Shown piece by piece: positions 15,059 to 18,686 of a stretch of 18,686 nt of DNA (positions are counted from its first letter, which is position 1; each line of letters opens with the position of its first letter). This DNA is from M3007 sp041736625 (lineage in GTDB: Bacteria; Bacteroidota; Bacteroidia; Chitinophagales; Saprospiraceae). The notes below the pieces were generated by a model. That model was not told the origin of the DNA and searched no databases. It was given only the letters and a program-made list of their open reading frames with translations. The stretch spans positions 1 to 18,686 of the forward strand of contig JBGSTG010000131.1 of NCBI GenBank assembly GCA_041736625.1, in the 5' to 3' direction. The position numbers and the translations under genes were made by a program.

Positions 15059-16267
15059 CTACATCAGCCCCTTGAGGATGGCGTTCCAGTAGAGGCGCGG
15101 CAGAATCTGTTTTTTGAGTTGGTACATGCTCCAGCGCTCTTTTGCCTGATCAAAGGGAAAGGTTTCAACCGGGTGATTTTCGTAGTCGAACTCGGCCATC
15201 ACCAGTTTGCCGTATCCGGTGATCAGCGGGCAGGATCCGTAGCCGTTGTATCGGGCAGCCGAGAGTTGTCCGGTTTTGATGAGACTGTTCACCTGTTCAA
15301 CCAGCACCGGCACCTGTTTGCGCACGGCGGCGCCCGTTTTGGAGTTGGGTGTGCTCGAGGCGTCGCCTACGGAGAAAATATTGGGGTACCGGTTGTGGCG
15401 GAAGGTGTATTTGTCCACGTCCACCCATCCCAGGGGGTTGCCGGGAACGGCCAATGGGCTGTTTTTGACAAAATCCGGCGCGCTTTGCGGCGGCGTGACG
15501 TGGATCATGTCAAACGGGGTGTGCACCTGTTCCACCACTTTTCCATCTTCGTAACGGTCGAACACGGCCACTTTCTCGTCGGCTTTGATCTCTATCAGGT
15601 TGTGTTTGAAGTGGGTGCGAACGCCGTAGCGGGCGATCACCTGGTTGAGGGTGGCGGCATACTTGGGCACGCCAAAAATGATGGCGCCGGCGGAATAGAA
15701 GTGCACCTCAATGTCCTTGAGCACACCTTGCTTGCGCCAGTAGTCGGAAGCCAGGTAGGTGATTTTCTGGGGCGCGCCGCCGCATTTGATGGGCGTGTTG
15801 GGATTGGTGAAAAACGCCTTCCCCTTTTTCAGGTTTTGCAGCAATTCCCACGTGTAGGGCGCGTATTGAAACAGGAAATTCGTGGTGATGCCGTTGCGCC
15901 CGAGGTTGCCTTCCAGGCCTTTGATTTTGTGCCAGTCCAACTGGATGCCGGGCGCCACCACCAGCCAGTCGTACGTGTAACGGTTTCCCTCCGTGGTCGT
16001 CACGGTATTTTGCTCCGGTTCAAAGCCTTGCGCGGCCTCCTTGATCCAGGTTACGCCGGCGGGGATTACCGCCGCTTCCTGGCGCACGGTGTTTTCAATG
16101 TTGAACACGCCGCCGGCTACCAACGTCCACGCCGGCTGGTAATAGTGTTTTTCCGAAGGGTCAACCACGGCCACGTCGAAAGACCTGTCCTTGCGTTTGA
16201 GCTGTGCGGCCAGCGAAATGCCGGCATTGCCGCCGCCAATGATCAGAATTTGAAAATGGGTTTTCAT
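15059..16267 (-). CDS. sqr: Sulfide:quinone oxidoreductase, mitochondrial-like (type II)
   Basis: This membrane-associated flavoprotein oxidises sulfide and passes electrons to quinone, leaving the sulfur as a persulfide or polysulfide. The 402-residue product has the N-terminal FAD motif ILIIGGGNAGISLAAQL and the second FAD segment YPNIFSVGDASSTPNSKTGA. Cys162 in NTPIKCGGAPQKITYL and Cys346 in YNGYGSCPLITGYGKLVMAE correspond to the two redox cysteines of human SQOR (Cys201 and Cys379). They are the only cysteines in the protein. The C-terminal ETFPFDQAKERWSMYQLKK also closely resembles the human enzyme. The preceding DUF983 gene is 33 bases upstream. The likely acceptor of the sulfur is unknown because no persulfide dioxygenase or rhodanese is present in the window. 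Confidence 0.93.
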   Translation of the reverse strand: MKTHFQILIIGGGNAGISLAAQLKRKDRSFDVAVVDPSEKHYYQPAWTLVAGGVFNIENTVRQEAAVIPAGVTWIKEAAQGFEPEQNTVTTTEGNRYTYDWLVVAPGIQLDWHKIKGLEGNLGRNGITTNFLFQYAPYTWELLQNLKKGKAFFTNPNTPIKCGGAPQKITYLASDYWRKQGVLKDIEVHFYSAGAIIFGVPKYAATLNQVIARYGVRTHFKHNLIEIKADEKVAVFDRYEDGKVVEQVHTPFDMIHVTPPQSAPDFVKNSPLAVPGNPLGWVDVDKYTFRHNRYPNIFSVGDASSTPNSKTGAAVRKQVPVLVEQVNSLIKTGQLSAARYNGYGSCPLITGYGKLVMAEFDYENHPVETFPFDQAKERWSMYQLKKQILPRLYWNAILKGLM

Positions 16268-16300
16268 AAATAAATCCGTTTATGGGGCAAAGGTCCTACC

Positions 16301-16687
16301 CTATCCTTCTCCCTTCAAAGCATCCGGGTCATACCGGACATTGATATTGATCCACATCATGCGGGAGATGCGAAAGATGTACACGAAATTGATGGCGATA
16401 AAGGCGATTAGCAGGCTGAACGCCACCGTCTGGCTCCAGCCCAGCAACCAGTGAAAGAGTGCTACAAACAGCAGGCAGAACCAGGCGGTCCAGATGTACG
16501 AAATGAACATGGCGCCGTAATAGTAGCCGGGTTCGGGAAAGTAATTCAGGTTGCATTTGGGGCAACGCTGAAGCATGTCGAAAGATTTGACAAATGACCA
16601 GGAGCCGGTGGAGAAGGCGTCTGCCTCCTGGCATCGGGGACATTTTACGTTAAAAATACTGTATGCCTTGGTGCCTTTTTTAAACAT
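16301..16687 (-). CDS. DUF983 family membrane protein with two CPxC motifs
   Basis: The 128-residue product carries two Cys-Pro-x-Cys motifs in its N-terminal part (CPRC at 16-19 and CPKC at 42-45), which together form a likely zinc ribbon. A Tyr-rich loop (EPGYYYGAM) and two hydrophobic helices (about residues 58-80 and 86-106) follow. DUF983 proteins are membrane proteins of unknown function that sometimes sit near cytochrome oxidase genes. The gene is four bases after the DUF2490 gene and 33 bases before the sulfide:quinone oxidoreductase gene, so it is probably in the same transcript. The zinc-binding role is inferred from the motif spacing. Confidence 0.85.
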   Translation of the reverse strand: MFKKGTKAYSIFNVKCPRCQEADAFSTGSWSFVKSFDMLQRCPKCNLNYFPEPGYYYGAMFISYIWTAWFCLLFVALFHWLLGWSQTVAFSLLIAFIAINFVYIFRISRMMWININVRYDPDALKGEG

Positions 16688-16691
16688 GAGC

Positions 16692-17453
16692 TCAGGATTT
16701 AGACTTGGGTTGTTGCTTTTTGTTGTCCAGGGTAAAAATCAGGTAGAGTTGCGCATTGTGGTCTCCGAATTTCAGTTGCCATCTTTCTACCGGATGTAAG
16801 GTATAGAAATATCCCATGAGAACGGACAGATGGGGCGCGGCCGCCCACTGCAAGGCGACGCCGGTTCGGTTTTGGTCAATAGACAACTCCGGTCCGGCAT
16901 TCCAGAAAAATTCATTCCAGGCGTTCGCCTGCCACCGGGGGGCAAACCGGAAATCGTATTCCAGCAGGTGACGTAAGCGGATCCGGTCCGATTGTTGTCC
17001 TTGAAAACGCGGGAAATGGCGCCATTCTGCCAGGTTTCGCATGTTGAATTTGTTCCGGTCGCGAGCCCAAGTGTGCTGTACCCCGCCCGCCCAGCGCCAT
17101 TCGGGCCGCTGCACATACTGCAACGATTCGGTTTGGCCCACCGCCACTTCCTGCGAAAAATACGCCAGCGGCGACAGCCACAGCCGCGTGTGCTCGCCAG
17201 CACGGACGCGCGTCCAAAGCCGCAAGGCGTTGGTTTGGGTGCGGGCAAGCGGAATGGCGGGGGCGTCGGCATCCTGTTTGCGTCGATGGATCAACTCCCC
17301 CGCAACCTCCCATTTGCCCGTTAACCGGTATTGCAGTTCCGCTTTCCCCCAAAAAAAAGCGGCTGACTGCCCGGACACCAGCGCCGGAACAGCCAACCAG
17401 GCAATATGCAGATATGTTAAGGCGTGTTTAAGCGGCGTCCACCGGATTGGCAT
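16692..17453 (-). CDS. DUF2490 outer-membrane protein
   Basis: With the ATG at 17453 the product is 253 residues with an N-terminal signal (about the first 30 residues, ending in PALVSGQ). The mature chain has the barrel pattern of DUF2490: FWGKAELQYRLTGKWEVAGE, RLWLSPLAYFSQE, PEWRWAGGVQHTWARD, and a C-terminal strand QLYLIFTLDN before a basic tail. The start overlaps the end of the thioredoxin gene by 26 bases. No later ATG, GTG or TTG fits the signal peptide, so the overlap appears real and suggests translational coupling. Another start 14 codons upstream is less likely. Its function is unknown, but it lies inside the sulfur block. Confidence 0.82.
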   Translation of the reverse strand: MPIRWTPLKHALTYLHIAWLAVPALVSGQSAAFFWGKAELQYRLTGKWEVAGELIHRRKQDADAPAIPLARTQTNALRLWTRVRAGEHTRLWLSPLAYFSQEVAVGQTESLQYVQRPEWRWAGGVQHTWARDRNKFNMRNLAEWRHFPRFQGQQSDRIRLRHLLEYDFRFAPRWQANAWNEFFWNAGPELSIDQNRTGVALQWAAAPHLSVLMGYFYTLHPVERWQLKFGDHNAQLYLIFTLDNKKQQPKSKS

Positions 17454-17739
17454 ATTTTTCCAGGATTTGAACCAACTCGGTGCCCGATGCCACACCTGAA
17501 CGGCGCCACACGGGTTTCCCTTTCTGAAAAACGATCAGCGTCGGCACCGCCATCACGTTGTACGACGAGGCGATCATCGGGTTCCTGTCCACATCAATCT
17601 TGTAAATGGCCGCCTTGTCGCCAATGCGGCGCTTCACATCTTCCAGTATAGGCGCAAGCGCCTTGCACGGGCCGCACCACTCGGCGGAAAAATCAACGAG
17701 CACCGGTTTTTCAGAACGAATCAATTGAGAAAAAGTCAT
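17428..17739 (-). CDS. Thioredoxin
   Basis: The 103-residue product is a full single-domain thioredoxin without a signal peptide, so it should act in the cytoplasm. The catalytic WCGPC motif lies at residues 21-25 after VLVDFSAE. The cis-proline is Pro66 in VMAVPTLIVFQKG. Length and core match classic thioredoxins. It is the first gene of the block that continues with DUF2490, DUF983, sulfide:quinone oxidoreductase, the YeeE/YedE pair and an AraC regulator. Its role could be reduction of persulfides or disulfides formed by the downstream enzyme, which is an inference. Chromosomes of this group usually encode several thioredoxins. Confidence 0.95.
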   Translation of the reverse strand: MTFSQLIRSEKPVLVDFSAEWCGPCKALAPILEDVKRRIGDKAAIYKIDVDRNPMIASSYNVMAVPTLIVFQKGKPVWRRSGVASGTELVQILEKYANPVDAA

Positions 17740-17763
17740 GTGTCAGGCTTTAAAAGTATGGTG

Positions 17764-17795
17764 CAAAGTTCGGGGTAAGCCCTGTTGTTGTGCAA
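17764..17795 (-). promoter_or_regulatory. Promoter for the thioredoxin-led sulfur block
   Basis: On the minus strand, TTG (17795-17793), 21 bases, then GAACTTTG (17771-17764) resembles the Bacteroidota promoter with one deviation in the -7 box (G for T at the first position). It ends 24 bases before the thioredoxin ATG. Confidence 0.45.
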
Positions 17796-17802
17796 GGACG
17801 GG

Positions 17803-17834
17803 TTGGGGAGGGTGTTGTACTTTTTATAGCTTTG
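17803..17834 (+). promoter_or_regulatory. Promoter (TTG-N21-TAGCTTTG) for the lipocalin-like gene
   Basis: TTG at 17803-17805, 21 bases, then TAGCTTTG at 17827-17834 fits the consensus. It is divergent from the thioredoxin promoter and leaves a leader of about 55 bases before the ATG at 17897. Confidence 0.6.
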
Positions 17835-17896
17835 CAATGGCGGTTTTGAATGAAGCACCGTCGGTTCATAACTTTTATTGACATAACACCCACACG

Positions 17897-18364
17897 ATGA
17901 AAACATTGTCTTTGATGGCCCTTGTGCCCCTTTTTTTGGTGTTACCGGTCGCCTGCCAGGAACGTGAATACTTCCACCACCGGTACTGGGATTGCCATTT
18001 TAACCAGACATGATGGGATAGTACCTCTGTTGCCAAAGCGTTGATCGGCAAATGGAAACTGATCTACGTTTCCAGTTACGCAGACCCTTCTCTGACGTAT
18101 GAAGGCGACAAAAACCAGGTGGTTGAATTTCAAAAAGATTCTGTTTTTGTGCGTATCAACGGACGGATCACCGAGCAGGGCACCTGGTCGGTGGGGATTG
18201 AAGATCAGTCGCTCCATGACCCGGACTTCATTGCATATGGTGTCAATACCCAGCCTTTTATATCCTTACTGCAGGGGCGTCTGTTGATCTGCGAAGACAA
18301 GTTGATGATCAACAACAGCTACATAGACGGCGCTGACGGGTATTTCGACCGGGTGTATCCCTGA
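17897..18364 (+). pseudogene. Lipocalin-like lipoprotein gene interrupted by one in-frame TGA
   Basis: From the ATG at 17897 the frame encodes a lipoprotein signal (MKTLSLMALVPLFLVLPVAC, Cys20) and 18 more residues up to a TGA at 18011-18013. The same frame continues without another stop to 18364. It encodes LIGKWKLIYVSS, then TYEGDKNQVVEFQKDSVFV and INGRITEQGTWSVG, the strand pattern of lipocalin-like domains common in Bacteroidota lipoproteins. Signal and domain are therefore in one frame, separated by a single stop codon. This suggests a recent nonsense mutation, a sequencing error, or recoding. A TTG at 18041 could restart translation, but that product would lack the signal. The upstream promoter looks intact. 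Confidence 0.7.
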
Positions 18365-18390
18365 TCAAACTACTGGACGTTTTAGATTTT

Positions 18391-18498
18391 GAGGGTGTAT
18401 CATAAGTACCTTATCCGAATGCGCTTCCAAATAAAATATTGAGTGAGGCGATACCGATAGGATGGCTTGAAACCCAATGTCGTCAACTTAAGCGCAAA
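18391..18498 (-). other. Short open frame resembling a degraded transposase or intergenic repeat
   Basis: On the minus strand, a frame from about 18498 to the TGA at 18402-18400 reads ALKLTTLGFKPSYRYRLTQY, then FIWKRIRIRYL. The bases next to the stop read GAGGGTGTATCATAAGT on the plus strand, which looks like a transposon terminal repeat. There is no start codon or upstream half of a gene. The sequence could be the end of a decayed transposase or a repeated intergenic element. I do not recognise a specific family. Confidence 0.3.
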
Positions 18499-18523
18499 GG
18501 CCTCGGAGAGGCCCAACGTTGGT
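18499..18523. repeat. Palindromic repeat, copy 1 (GGCCTCGGAGAGGCC core)
   Basis: GGCCTC/GAGGCC form a 6-bp perfect palindrome around a GGA loop. They are followed by CAACGTTGGT. The second copy, 49 bases on, differs only at two positions. Confidence 0.8.
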
Positions 18524-18547
18524 AGAGCACGTTGCATATGTTTTAGG

Positions 18548-18572
18548 GGCCTCGGAGAGGCCTAACGTTTGT
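18548..18572. repeat. Palindromic repeat, copy 2 (GGCCTCGGAGAGGCC core)
   Basis: This is the same 15-base palindrome followed by TAACGTTTGT. It lies 49 bases from copy 1, measured start to start. The 3' boundary of the group II intron lies about 20 bases further on. Confidence 0.8.
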
Positions 18573-18591
18573 TCGCGGGTCGGAATGTCGA

Positions 18592-18686
18592 AATCGGGTA
18601 GGAGGCGGCTTTCGCCGCCGTCCCCCCACACCACCGGGCATACTCTTCGTACCACGGCGGTTTCCGTCAGTTTCTCCGGCGGGTCA
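18592..18686 (-). mobile_element. Group II intron, 3' end (domains V and VI), truncated by the window edge
   Basis: Read on the minus strand, domain V covers about 18661-18630. The lower stem ACCGCCG pairs with CGGUGGU, and an upper stem GUAC/GUAU closes a GAAGA loop. Two of these pairs are G-U wobbles only in minus-strand RNA and would be A-C mismatches on the plus strand. Domain VI (about 18623-18601) is a GGCGGC/GCCGCC stem with a GAAA tetraloop. It is followed by TCCTACCCGATT, where the A at 18599 is the likely branch point and the splice boundary falls near 18592-18593. The reverse transcriptase and the 5' end lie outside the window. The exact boundary is uncertain by a base or two. Confidence 0.8.

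Noticed and set aside
15119..16273. 384-codon plus-strand open frame
   Set aside because: It is antisense to the sulfide:quinone oxidoreductase gene and has no domain signature.
18011..18050. TGA as a selenocysteine codon
   Set aside because: The sequence just after the TGA can form only a short TTGCC/GGCAA stem, with no GGU-type apical loop. Neighbouring residues show no redox motif, so a nonsense mutation or sequencing error is more likely.
18499..18572. CRISPR array
   Set aside because: There are only two copies of a palindromic unit with one spacer-like interval and no cas genes nearby.

Overview
The window looks like a chromosomal segment of a member of the Bacteroidota, roughly 55% GC by eye. 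Supporting signs are TAnnTTTG-type -7 boxes (some with a TTG or TTTG box 19-21 bases upstream), few Shine-Dalgarno sequences, and many Bacteroidota-style envelope proteins: a carboxypeptidase-regulatory/DUF5686 barrel, DUF481, DUF2490 and several small beta-barrels. Placement near the Saprospiria is only a guess.

Layout. The left edge (1-366) is a scar: the C-terminal end of an rve-type transposase abuts the last ~80 codons of a quinone-oxidoreductase/alcohol dehydrogenase gene. A small membrane protein (555-827), a DinB-like protein (859-1392, minus) and rimO (1476-2813) follow, then a bestrophin-type channel (2866-3852). From 7393 down to 3861 a tight minus-strand run encodes a secreted helical protein, a Tyr/Gly-rich lipoprotein, a beta-barrel, a DUF502 membrane protein and a DUF481 outer-membrane protein. 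Two more barrels (7458-8111, 8265-9023) with their own promoters and the 840-aa DUF5686 barrel (9080-11602) follow on the same strand. tilS (11685-13019) is on the plus strand.

The most coherent functional block is minus-strand 17739-13034: thioredoxin, DUF2490 barrel, DUF983 zinc-ribbon membrane protein, a mitochondrial-type (type II) sulfide:quinone oxidoreductase with exactly two cysteines, a split YeeE/YedE sulfur-transport pair, and a cysteine-containing AraC regulator. I read it as a module that oxidises sulfide to sulfane sulfur at the membrane, moves sulfur compounds, and is controlled locally. No persulfide dioxygenase or rhodanese is present in the window.

The right edge (17897-18686) is decayed or mobile. 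It holds a lipocalin-like lipoprotein gene broken by one in-frame TGA, a short transposase-like open frame, two copies of a palindromic repeat 49 bp apart, and the 3' end (domains V and VI) of a group II intron on the minus strand whose body lies beyond the window. Both window edges therefore touch mobile DNA.
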